Assembly: GCF_040954645.1 (NCBI RefSeq)
Contig: NC_092811.1
Location: 123,277,411-123,341,410, forward strand
Length of the DNA stretch: 64,000 nucleotides
From: Diabrotica undecimpunctata
Lineage: Eukaryota; Arthropoda; Insecta; Coleoptera; Chrysomelidae
Direction: 5' to 3'
Below are positions 31,758-41,696 of the stretch, piece after piece. The position numbers were made by a program, and so were the translations under genes. The notes beneath the pieces were generated by a model. It was not told where the DNA came from, searched no databases, and worked only from the letters and a program-made list of their open reading frames with translations. Each line of letters starts with the position of its first letter. The stretch's first letter is position 1.

Positions 31758-33763
31758 CAGTGTGGCGCACCGAAAACGAAACAGAGGCATTTACTGGCAG
31801 ATGATTCCTTTTTTGAAAAAACGCTCGGACCCGTCGATTTTGTTTTCGAGGGGGACACAAAATTGGCATAAAATCACTTTAACATTTGCAGCCCCTTAAG
31901 CGGGGGTGGCATCATCCCTAAAATCTGAAATGAAAAGGGGGGTCGAATGATCCATTATTTGAAAGGTCTTTCAACTCCCTTTATAATGATGTAAAATTCA
32001 TGTATTCAATTCAGTAGTTTTGGAGATTTATTGATTTAAAGTTTAAAGTAGACTTTAATAGGTACATCAAATTAGTTTGTACTTCTTTCAGAAGAAATTT
32101 GAGTAAAAGCATTTTCTTGATAAGTAAATGCTTTTATTTACTACGCCCATGGTTTATTAATAATAAAAATAGCAATTGAAGTGTCCTTTGTGACAAAAAA
32201 AGTTGTTTCTTGAAAGAAGATAAGTAGAGAATGCCACATACTTATTTTAAATAGGAAATAGTACATTAGTTTGCAATTGATTTGACCAATCTTTGTTGTT
32301 AAAATATCATTAATTGCTTTATACGTAAATTAACCATGGTATATTCCACGGCAGAAAGGGTTGAAATTATTGAAATACTTTTCGGAAATAATCAGTGCGC
32401 TAATAGAACAGCACAAATTTTTAATGAGCGACATGAGAACAATAATGTGCACCGAAAATATGTTCTAGAACTTGTAGCTAAATTTCGGGAAACTGGATCA
32501 GTCGCCAATAAAAAACGTAATATTAAAAATCCTATAAGGAACGAAGCAACAGAAGTGGGGGTTTTAGGGCAAGTTATTGTAGATCCTACATTAAGTACCC
32601 GCAAATTGCAAACTTCGTGTGGTGTTAGTCGACGTACTATCCAAAGGCCCATAATTTTCATCCGTATAAAATTCACCTTGTACAAGAACTTAATGAAGAC
32701 GATTGTGATAAGCGATTAGAATTTTGTGAAGTTATGAGTGAACGAATTACAAACGACGAACAATTTTTATTTAAATTTGCTTTTCCGACGAATGTTCCTT
32801 TTTTTTTAAATGGCGAAGTAAATCGTCATAATTGTCGATTCTGGCCGGACTTTAATCCCAGAATTTACCATGAGGTACACACACAGCAGCCACAAAAATT
32901 AAATGTTTGGGCTGGCATTTTTGGCGATCATTTGGTTGGTCCTTTTTTCTTAAATGGAAATTTGACTGGTGAAATGTATTTGGAATTACTGCAAAATGCC
33001 ATAGATCCTGCGCTAACAGATATAATTGAAAATCAGAATCATGGTCGATACGTTGAGAATATGTTGATGTTCCAACAGGATGGTGCCCCACCACATTACG
33101 CATTAAGAGTTCGGCATTATTTAGATCAGACCTTTCCAGGTCAATGGATTGGTAGAAGAGGTGCCGTTGAATGGCCCCCAAGATCGCCATATTTATCACC
33201 TTTGGATTTCTTTTTGTGGGGTTACTTAAAAAGCAAAATCTATGCTACTCAGCCAACATCCTTAGAAGATTTACGACAAAGAATTGTGAATGAGTGCCAT
33301 CAAATTACTCCTCAAATATTGCAAAATGTCCGGCAACGTTTTCAGCAAAATCTTTATTATTGCATGGAAAGTAATGGTGGTCATTTTCAACATTTACTCG
33401 GCTGACAGGTCAGTTCATTCTTTATTTTTTAACAACTTTGCTGCTATGTATTGATCTCCTCTTACGATGATGTATTTAAACTTTAAATCAATAAATCTCC
33501 AAAACTACTGAATTAAAGTACATGAATTTTACATCATTGTAAAGGGAGTTAAAAGACCTTTTAAATTATGGATCATTCGACCCCCCTTTCCATTTAAGAT
33601 TTTAGGGATGGTGCCACCCCCGCTTAGGGGGCTGCAAATGTTAATGTGATTTTATGCCAATTTTGTTTCCTCCTCGATAACAAAATCGACGGGTCCAAGC
33701 GTTTTTTTTTAAGGAATCATCTGCCAGTAAATGCATCTGTTTCGTTTTCGGTGCGCTACCCTG
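31758..33763 (+). mobile_element. Mariner-like (DD41D) transposon with about 285-bp terminal inverted repeats
   Basis: Flanked by TA at 31756-31757 and 33764-33765. The left end starts CAGTGTGGCGCACCGAAAAC and the right end is its complement with about two differences. Similarity continues inward for about 285 bp on both sides, through CTTTAAATCAATAAATCTCC read from the right end, with small indels. This is unusually long for mariner, whose repeats are commonly around 30 bp. It contains one disrupted transposase. In the cassette 2 intron. Confidence 0.9.
32336..33405 (+). pseudogene. Mariner transposase (DD41D), frameshifted
   Basis: N-terminal helix-turn-helix region MVYSTAERVEIIEILFGNNQ and a second, LSTRKLQTSCGVSRRTIQR. 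A small deletion near 32645 shifts the frame; coding resumes HNFHPYKIHLVQELNEDD. At the first catalytic site the current frame reads FAFPTNVPFFLNGE, while the alternative frame shows FSDEC: two opposing indels have masked the Asp. Then comes MFQQDGAPPHYALRVR with the second Asp, and SPYLSPLDFFLWGYLK with the third; 41 residues separate them. It ends GGHFQHLLG. Dead, but only mildly decayed. Confidence 0.9.
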
Positions 33764-33765
33764 TA

Positions 33766-34144
33766 TAAATATTTTTAGGTATACAGTGGGGTACCACTGT
33801 ACCCCATGTAGGAAATTGAGTTCAGAAAATAAGTGCAGAAATCCAGGAATAAAATCATCGGCTAGTGTAGAAAACTACTAATTACATTCACAAAAACAAA
33901 TAAAATAGCAGATAATTTTTATCAGTTGATATTATATACACTGAGAAAACGTTCGACATCAAGGTTAAAAGTAAAAACTTTTGTGGAAAAGCAATAATGC
34001 ACTCACAAAGGAGATGACAGAATCATAATAAACATTAAGTGGACACAAACCAAGGATTAACAAGACAGAAGAACAATCATAATATCCAATAGATGTAAGT
34101 TCTTTAAAAGATTGATTGATTTTATAATAAATATCAAAATTTAC
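33766..34144. other. Intron sequence, no gene
   Basis: Non-coding remainder of the cassette 2 intron next to exon 1. Confidence 0.6.
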
Positions 34145-34420
34145 CTGTACGAGCTCCGGTATTGACACAAATGGCACGAGTACTTTCCATCTACATTGTG
34201 CGTTAAAGAATGATAGGCAAATGCAATATTAGTTTCAAATTGTTCGCTACAATTCTCACAACTTATTGGTTCATCGAGTTTCAAAGGTGGTGGATGGTGA
34301 GGATTCTTTCTAGGTCTTTCGCTATTTCGTTTTATCCTTTTGGACCTTATAATTTTCTGCTTTTCATCGGGATTCAAATTGGTTTTTAACTTTTTTACTG
34401 AACGTTTTCGGTGTGATTCT
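34145..34420 (-). CDS. C2H2 zinc-finger cassette 2, exon 1 (finger 1, start of finger 2)
   Basis: The acceptor ATTTTAG (34421-34422) is followed by one base then ESHRKRSVKKLK, KQKIIRSKRIKRNSERPRK (basic), PPPLKLDEPISC, finger SCENCSEQFETNIAFAYHSL and the start of finger 2, YSCHLCQYRSSYR. The donor TACAG/GTAAAT (34143-34144) leaves AG, completed to AGA by exon 2 at 26832. The intron between them is 7312 bp and holds LINEs, the Sailor-like and mariner elements and a piggyBac relic. No ATG start exists in this exon, so a further 5' exon is needed. Confidence 0.85.
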
Positions 34421-35500
34421 CTAAAATGCGGAATATATGTTAAAAGTGCTTCACTATAAATTATGTTATACTTACTGTATTTAATTGACTATAAAGTATT
34501 TATACAGGGTTGCGAAAGTCTGGCAACAGGGTGCTATCACTTAACCGCAAAAGTTTTGCGCCATCAAAAATTATGCTAATTTCGATAGTTGATTTCCTCG
34601 TGAATGAATTAAAGGATTCCGCTTTTTTTATTATTTTAGATTTCTTCTTTGGTATTTACACTGTTTGGGCTTGTATCGGATAGAAGAAAGGAAATGTTTT
34701 TCTTTGTTCTATTCGATATTCTTTTCTTTGTTGAAATGTTAAATTTGAGACACACTCTAGGGAGGACATGATACAAGAGTGGGTAAACATCAAAATCATG
34801 TAGTCTCATATTTTGTGAACATTTAATTTTTTAATCTCTGTGATATTGTGGGGAATTAACAAACACATGTAATATTACGAATTGATAGTAATTAAATTAA
34901 CACGAACTATTCCTTTGATAACTCTGGCGAGAGAAATGAACTTTTACTCATAGGTGCAAATAATTATCCAAATTTAAATGGTTGCAATAAACAATCAAAG
35001 AAAATTTATAGGTTTAGGTAAAACTAGGTAAAAACTTACCGCTGCAAATAATTCAATATGCGTGCATGGGTCCACTTGCCGGGTTACGTCTTTTCCTCTT
35101 AACGACTCGTGCGCTTGTATTTAGTTTATATGTATTTCCGAGACTCAGCGGTACTATTAAGGGACCGTAGGAATACAGGGAGGACAAATGTTTTGATTAG
35201 TTCACACAACCATATTTGAATTTAAACAGATATCTTTAAAAATAGAGCAAATAGACAGTTTTATGCTTTTACATGTGTTTCAACTGAAACAGTACTAAAT
35301 TAACAGTAGCGCAGTCTGGCTAAAAAAAGGTCAAAACATTTTTCGCATATATCTAAAGCTTTTAAGACATAGGTGGAGATTACTAGATGACGAATAGATG
35401 AAAAATTATTCTTATTTTTACCTTGCGTTTTTTTTAAACAGTAATTTACGGTCACAATTTGATTTTTTGTCTATAAGTTTTTTCCCTTATATTTTACATA
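34421..35500. other. No supported gene
   Basis: AT-rich. A fragment CAGGGTTGCGAAAGTC near 34505 looks like a lone transposon-type end, but no partner was found. Confidence 0.45.
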
Positions 35501-35520
35501 AACAATATTACAAACAAGAA

Positions 35521-37392
35521 TATCTTTATTTTTTCGTTTTCTTAATTAAAATTGATAAATAATTTACAGAGATATTTGCAAAAGCAGTTTTTTACTAATT
35601 TATAAATTTTATTAATTTTTTTTGTTAACAAAATAAAATGTTATTAATACATTTGAACATCGAGGAATTATCGTCTTTTAAATTTGTGCGAAATTTTCCC
35701 CCGATCGGTCAAATAGTTTAAAAGTTATTTAATTTGTTTATCCCCGAGGCTAAATATTTAAACTATTGAACATGCTCTATTAATGATGCTAGACTCATTT
35801 AGCAAATTTCATAGGATTCTTTAAGCCTTAAACTATCTCAGAAGTTAAATGCATATTGCGTTTTCATCGAAATTATTTACAAAATAAACGTTTGAAAAAA
35901 GGGTATGTTTTTTATTTATAAACAATTGTAATAACTTCTATATTTTTCAAGCAACAAACTTGTACGTATAACCATTGGATAGCTGGTAAAAAAACTCATA
36001 TCAAAAAAATCTTTTATGACCAATAGGAACGAAGTTAGGGTCTATTTTTAAAAAAATCGTATCTCCATTGTTTATAAACATTAAGTAAGATTTGCACAAA
36101 TTTTGAATGAAAATCGAAACTTTATATTGAAACTTAGCTATAAAATTCATCCAATTTTTCTAAAATCACAGCCCTTCGAAACGAAGGTACTTTCGAAAGA
36201 TCGACATAGGAAAGTGGAGAATAACTGTTTCAGCTCCGGTTTTTTTTTTCGAGATCGTGAAATTGAAACACGTAGGAAAAATTTACATTATCTCGGCTTC
36301 CATTGCAGCTCTTTTTTTTAAATCTGGGGTATCTCGTCGAAATATGAATAACTACATAGTTTTCACTGGCCGGGAAATATGGGAAACATCGGAAAAATTG
36401 ATTCCATTTGAAATTCACCGTAAAAACTTACTTTTTTTTAATTTGGCTGGAATAGTCGCAGTATTATTAATGATGAGATAATTTTCACCCACACGGAAGT
36501 CTCGGAAAATCCCGGAAAATCAACATATTTATAATCAGTATAAGGAATATAATAATATAATGTGTAAAAAATTACCTGAAATTTAATTTATAAAATATGT
36601 AAGTATTATTACATCATTGATATGAAAAAAAAATATAAAAGTATACGTCCGATCTCGAAAAAAAAAACGGAGCTGAAACAGTTATCCCCTCCACTTTCCT
36701 ATGTTGATCTTTCGAAAGTACCTTCGCTTCGAAGGGCTGTAAGTTTCGAAAAATTGGATGAATTTTATAAGTTTCAATTTAAAGTTTGGATTTTCATTTA
36801 AAATGTGTGCAAATTTTACTTAATGTTTATAAACAATGGAGATACGATTTTTTAAAAAATAGTCCCTAACTTCGTTCCTATTGGTCATAGAAGGTTTTTT
36901 TTAATGTGAGTTTTTTTACCAGCTATCCAATGGTTGTACGTACAAGTCTGTAGCTTGAAAAATATAGAAGTTATAACAATTGTTTATAAGTAAAAAACAT
37001 ACCATTTTTCAAACGTTTATTTTGTAAATAATTTCGATGAAAACGCAATATGCATTTTAACTTCTGAGATAGTTTAAGGCTTAAAGAATCCTATGAAATT
37101 TGCTAAATGTGTCTAGAATCTTTAATAGAGCAAGTTAAATAGTTTAAATATTTAGCCTCAGGGATAAACAAATTAAATAACTTTTTAACTATTTGACCGA
37201 TTGGGGGGAAATTTCGCATAAATATAAAAGTCGGTAATTCCTCAATGTTCAAATATATTAATAACATTTTATTTTGTTAATAAAAAAATTAATAAAATTT
37301 ATAAACTAGTGCAAAAAAAAACTGTTTTTTTGCAAATATCTCCGTAAATTATTTATCAATTTTAATTTAAAAAACGGAAAAATAAAGATATT
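35521..37392. repeat. Second large fold-back (long inverted-repeat) element
   Basis: Arms of about 730 bp, 35521-36248 and 36650-37392, are near-complementary around a spacer of about 400 bp. Outer blocks: ATATCTTTATTTTTTCGTTT (from 35521) against the region near 37373-37391. Inner blocks: GAAGGTACTTTCGAAAGATC (near 36183) against 36710-36730, and CTGTTTCAGCTCCG (near 36226) against 36668-36683. Open frames within (36103-36481) are incidental. Target duplications were not resolved. Blocks such as ACGAAGTTAGG are shared with the fold-back at 17-18.7 kb, so the two may be distantly related. Confidence 0.8.
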
Positions 37393-37980
37393 CCAGTAGG
37401 TTGTACTTTCAAAGCTAGGGGTTTTATTTTTTTATATTGTTATAATTTAATAATGTTTACACACAATTGTTTATAGTTTATAAATGACGATGTCAATATA
37501 TTTAAAGTTAGGTTTAGGCTGTACATAATAGATGAGTATTAAATTAATTATAAATTGTATATTTCCTATAACAAAATAGGGATTAAATTGGGTTGTAATT
37601 GTAATTGGGATGTAAATTAATTAGATAACCCATTACATCAATATAATATACTTTGGGAAGTAACCTTGATACTTTCTTGGCGCCCACAATTTTCTTTTTA
37701 CTTCGTTATTTATTTCAGTACTCCTTTCTTTTTCAGTTATCCTTAATTCTATCAGTTGTTCATATTATTTTACAGGTAACTGTTTCTTAGAGGCATGCAA
37801 ATGCCTCTTTAGGAATGAGGTATCGCTAATAGAACCTTCAAAAACCTGTAGAAGTTTTTTATGTGAAATCGGTGATTTTTTAAGAAATTGACTGGAGCAT
37901 TTAGCTTGTCTCACCCAGCTGCATGGACAATAAACAATATACGTGCCCGCCAAACTTCCGTATCGTTTAACGGTCTCCAA
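37393..37980. other. No supported gene
   Basis: AT-rich, with a minor reading frame (37765-37980) lacking recognisable content. Confidence 0.45.
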
Positions 37981-37983
37981 TTA

Positions 37984-38505
37984 GGGTGGCCGCACACAGA
38001 AAGAGCAGAACTGTTTTAGTCAAAAACGTTTTTGTTTGAAACGAAAATGTTTTTGTTTTCAAGAGAAAAAATTTTGTTTTCAGGAGAAACAAAATGTTTG
38101 CACAAACCACACTGCAATCAGTTTTATTGAAGATGTCGACAGATAACGACGAAATTGCACTAGTTTTCTGGCAGTAGTTCCTCCTACAGGACAAAAAAAC
38201 GCAAAATAAAGGACAATTTTGGGTGCATCCTATCCTAATTAATTTTTCTGCGTCCACTTCCAAGAAGGGAAATCCAAAAACACGTTGCGCCTGCGAACAT
38301 TGAAATGTTTCGACACAAAACGACGATCCGGTAATCAACATCAAACAGACTGACTGAAACTAAATGAGGCTAAACATGCTTTAGACACACGACTAATCAG
38401 TGTGCGTCAGCTCATTTCATTTATATGGAAACATCAGCATCAGACTCGTTTAGTCAAAAACGTTTTTGACTAAAACCGTTTTGCTCTTTCTGTGTGCGCC
38501 CACCC
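37984..38505. mobile_element. PIF/Harbinger-type non-autonomous element
   Basis: Terminal inverted repeats of about 50 bp. The left begins GGGTGGCCGCACACAGAAAG; the right is the complement of GGGTGGGCGCACACAGAAAG, and similarity continues through GTCAAAAACGTTTTTG. TTA duplications lie at 37981-37983 and 38506-38508. A plus-strand relic at 38133-38270 reads MSTDNDEIALVFW, a stop, then QFWVHPILINFSASTSKKG. FWVHPI is a conserved N-terminal motif of Harbinger transposases. It is therefore an internally deleted derivative of an autonomous Harbinger element. Confidence 0.88.
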
Positions 38506-38508
38506 TTA

Positions 38509-38889
38509 GACTCCACATTCCGAAAGTGTATTAAAAAACTTCGCTTCAAAGAGTATACAAAACAATCAGTAATATTTATATATTTAATATACAGAAAAGT
38601 AACATAATAATAGAAAAATATTTATAATTATTAAGAATTTGGATAAACAATATTAGAGCTTTTGATGTCAGTCTTAAAGATCCTTACATTTGTGTCAGTC
38701 TTCCAGTTTGTATTTCTGCCTACCTCAATCTGAAGACTTAACCTAATTACTCACTAGAAATTTTCTTGAACCAATGTATGAAATAATTTTCAAGATAAAT
38801 TCGATGACACAAAGATCAAGAATCAAGATGTCCTTTGATATCAACATACTAATGTAAGGATTTGAGGAGGGAAGGTAAAAAAAAACTAT
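38509..38889. other. 3' flank of zinc-finger cassette 3
   Basis: Non-coding; the 3' UTR of the minus-strand exon would be here. AT-rich. Confidence 0.45.
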
Positions 38890-39338
38890 TTATGACCAAC
38901 GATGTAAGGGACCCTTAATATGACTCTCTAGCTCAGTTTTCGACTTAAACGCCAACCCACACAGATTACAGGTACAAGTTTTGTCGACGTGTGTTCTTTC
39001 GTGAGTTTTTAGCGGTGTTCTCTGAGCAAACCCTTTACCACACTGTTTGCAAACATACGGCCTCTCGCCTGTGTGCGTTCGTATATGCTCCACAAGCTGA
39101 TCTTTCTTAGCAAAGCTTTTTGGACATACGTGGCACGAGTACGGTTTGTGGCCTGTGTGTATACTAAGGTGAAACTTGAGCCTCTTTTTGTTTGCTAGCT
39201 TTTTGCCGCATATCTCGCAGATGACCGTCAAGTCTATTTCGTGGGCTTTGTGGATTTTTATTATGTGTGTCCGGAGACCTTCTGCAGATCTGTAATGTTT
39301 GTTGCATTCAATGCAGTCGAATTTTACCAGGGGCTTTC
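38890..39338 (-). CDS. C2H2 zinc-finger cassette 3, terminal exon (fingers 5-9)
   Basis: The acceptor GTTTTAG (39339-39340) leads into GA that completes the G/GA codon from the exon ending at 41158 (TG/KPLVKFDC, the same intron position as in cassette 2). Fingers: FDCIECNKHYRSAEGLRTHI, VICEICGKKLANKKRLKFHL, YSCHVCPKSFAKKDQLVEHI, YVCKQCGKGFAQRTPLKTHE and CTCNLCGLAFKSKTELESHI. It ends GPLHRWS. Spliced to 41158-41696 it gives 328 residues and a stop with no frame error. The helical residues closely resemble those in cassette 2, so the two may recognise related DNA; this is inference. Confidence 0.88.
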
Positions 39339-39409
39339 CTAAAACAGATAAAGATGTATCAAAATGGCTTTAGAGTTACTATTAAATTGTATCGAGTATT
39401 TGATATTTA

Positions 39410-40440
39410 TTTAGGAAAATAAGCGAGTCCCTTCGAGGCAAATGGCAGTTGTTTTGAGTAGTATAGGCATCTATAGCAAGAACCTATATGTTTCATGTAG
39501 TCGATTTTTTTGGACTTAATTAGTTATTAACAAATTAAGCCCAAAAAAATGCTTTTTTTGTCTATCAGCAAAAAGAAAAAGCATTTAAAACGAATTTAAG
39601 AGTAGTAAACAAACCTTCAATATGGCGCTTTTAAATATATTTTTTTTAAAGTCAGAAGTAGTTATTCTATACCATTTCTGGTGCAAATTGAAGTGGGAAA
39701 AACCGGTTATTTAACCGACCGTGACCTTGAATGTCCTTGACAGCGACCTTCAAATGACCTTGAATGAACTTAACGTGACCGTGAACGACCTTGGCCTTCA
39801 ACTGGCCGTGACAGTGGACTTGAACTACCTTGATAGTGACCTTAAAATGGCCTTGAATAATCTTGACCGTGACCTAATGACCGTGAAATAATAAAGTCAC
39901 AGTAATTCGACAGGTAGCGACAAGTAAAGAAGAAGATTAATTCGATAAATATTTTAAAAAAAAATTAAGAAAAACAATTTTGAACATTGCAAAATCATTT
40001 TGCAAAAAATATGTCGATTTTTTGCAAAATGTCGATTTGTACTGAAAAATTATTTTTTCATATTTGGAAAGCTCGTCTTTTTTCGCAAATTAAAAAAAAA
40101 GATTGTTCCAGGATAATTTGGGACAAATTTAGCCCCTTTTCTTTAATAGGTCACAGCAGCAGCAGCTTTGTTTATAACAATAAGAGATCTAATTAGCGTC
40201 ATTTGAAACAACATACTTTAAAGTTTTAATGTGCCAAATTCGAAAAAAAATGCTGTATAACAGAATCGCCCACAAAGCTTTAAAATGTGGCCCTCAAAAT
40301 CGGCCGGCTTTCAAACTCTCGAGACCAATGAAGGGGGAAGGAGTTGTTAACAATATTTATGGTTCTTGTTTATGGATTTCGACTTTTTTTTTTTTAATTT
40401 ATACGAAAGTTTTTGCGTACATTACAAATGTGTGAATTCT
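39410..40440. repeat. Partial copy of the 17-18.7 kb fold-back repeat
   Basis: Left-arm landmarks recur in the same order: TTAATTAGTTATTAACAAATTA near 39515, a block around ATTTTGCAAAAA near 39990, AATAAGAGATCTAATTAGCG near 40182, ACTTTAAAGTTTTAATGTGC near 40214, and GGGGGAAGGAGTTGTTAAC near 40336. The right arm is missing. It lies within the intron of zinc-finger cassette 3 and contains the TGACCTT-rich insertion at 39716-39892. Confidence 0.7.
39716..39892. repeat. Degenerate array of TGACCTTGA-like motifs
   Basis: About a dozen imperfect units based on GTGACCTTGAATGACCTTGA fill roughly 180 bp. Exact TGACCTTGA occurs at 39722-39730 and 39755-39763, and TGACCTT at 39837-39843. TGACCTTGA is the complement of TCAAGGTCA, the extended half-site bound by monomeric nuclear receptors such as FTZ-F1 and ERR. 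Whether it is bound is unknown; a decayed minisatellite is the simplest reading. Confidence 0.6.
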
Positions 40441-40699
40441 ACGTGTAGCTTATGAAAGAATAGATATAGGTTTTTGTTTTAGAGATACATACTTCTCAAA
40501 ACAACTATCGTTTACTTAGCGGAGTCAGTGTCTTATTTATGGATTTATGGATGGAAAAGCAAACAAATGATGTGTTTAAAGCTCAGAATATTATAAATTA
40601 TAGCAAGAGAGATGAAATACAAGTGCAGGTGGACAAAAGTACCATTCAAGAAAATGAGAAGATCTGCGAAAACTATTATGAGGAGGAGTAGAATATATG

Positions 40700-41010
40700 G
40701 TGGGAGACTAACACAACAAGGATAGGAGAAAAGGACAAATGACAAACTGTTCGAACTCCTAACAGAACCTGAAATGTGTAAAGCTGTAAGTCAACGACAA
40801 CTATTATGGTTAGAACATTTAGGTAGAATAAAAAATTAAACGTAGGTAAAAGATATTGTATGGAAGAAACCTGGCCTGCAATGGAGAAAAGGAAGTCACA
40901 GAAAAGATGATGAGATATGATTACGGATGATCTAAGAGAGAAACAAATGACTGTTCCAGACTAATTCCAGAAAACTGGAAAGAAAAGGTTGTGGACAGGA
41001 GAGAGTTAAC
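40700..41010 (+). pseudogene. LINE C-terminal remnant in cassette 3 intron
   Basis: Plus-strand frames give KLFELLTEPEMCKAVSQRQ, LLWLEHLGRIKN, then a degraded QWRKGSHRKDDEI-type segment. This resembles the RLRWLGH..R.....RRGRP..RW..D block that ends many LINE proteins. Poorly preserved. Confidence 0.5.
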
Positions 41011-41039
41011 GAAAGAATATTCAGCTAAAGGCCTACAAG

Positions 41040-41041
<2 letters not shown>

Positions 41042-41099
<58 letters not shown>
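41042..41099. repeat. (TA)n microsatellite
   Basis: About 29 uninterrupted TA units. It creates a spurious frame of Ile-Tyr repeats. It lies within the zinc-finger cassette 3 intron, close to the donor of exon 41158-41696. Confidence 0.95.
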
Positions 41100-41101
<2 letters not shown>

Positions 41102-41157
41102 CCAACAAAACACCTGTTTTCAAAACATAATTCATTTTTCTATACTTTTTTACCTAC

Positions 41158-41696
41158 CTGTAAGAATCTCGTAGTGGTAGCTCCTCCTGTGAGTTGCCAA
41201 CATCGAAGAAAACATAAAATCTTTCCCACAAATCTCGCACTGAAACGGCTTTTCACCAGTATGGAAGTTTTTGTGCTCTTGAGCTTGCTTCTGACCCATA
41301 AAAGCTTTCCCACAAATGTCACACTTGAACCGATTGGTTCCTTCGTGCGTTCTCACGTGTATTCCCATTTTGTATTTATACAAACTTCTGTAGCTGCACA
41401 AATGACACGTGTACTTCTTATCTGTACTGTGATTTAAAGAATGAAAAGCGAAATCGACGTTGTTATTAAACATAGCGGTACAATAATCACATTGTATAGG
41501 GTCTTCGAGGAGAAGAGGAGGTGGATGTTGACCGTGTTTTCTTGAAGAATCGTCTTTCTTGTTTTTTGGTTGCGTGAGTTTGCTCATCGCTCTTTTGGGT
41601 TCTGCTTGTTTTCTTCGTCGACTACGAGCTTTGGCAATTGTTGAACCAAGAACATCTTTATCTTTTTTGGTTCTTTGTGAATTTCTTTTTACTTTC
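41158..41696 (-). CDS. C2H2 zinc-finger cassette 3, leading exon (basic linker, fingers 1-4)
   Basis: The acceptor ATTTTAG (41697-41698) is followed by one base completing a codon, then KVKRNSQRTKKDKD, KARSRRRKQAEPKRAMSK (strongly basic, likely nuclear localisation), PPPLLLEDPIQC and fingers QCDYCTAMFNNNVDFAFHSL, YTCHLCSYRSLYKYKMGIHV, FKCDICGKAFMGQKQAQEHK and FQCEICGKDFMFSSMLATHR. The donor ACAG/GTAGGT is at 41156-41157. Finger 2 is not interrupted by an intron, unlike cassette 2. The internal ATG used by the open frame (MSKLTQ) is probably not the start, since coding potential extends to the acceptor. Confidence 0.88.

Noticed and set aside
36103..36481. Three overlapping small ORFs near 36.1-36.5 kb
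   Set aside because: They lie in the arms and spacer of a fold-back repeat, in mutually overlapping frames, with no recognisable content.
40991..41437. 148-codon frame with Ile-Tyr repeats
   Set aside because: The (TA)n microsatellite plus the antisense of zinc-finger exon 41158-41696.
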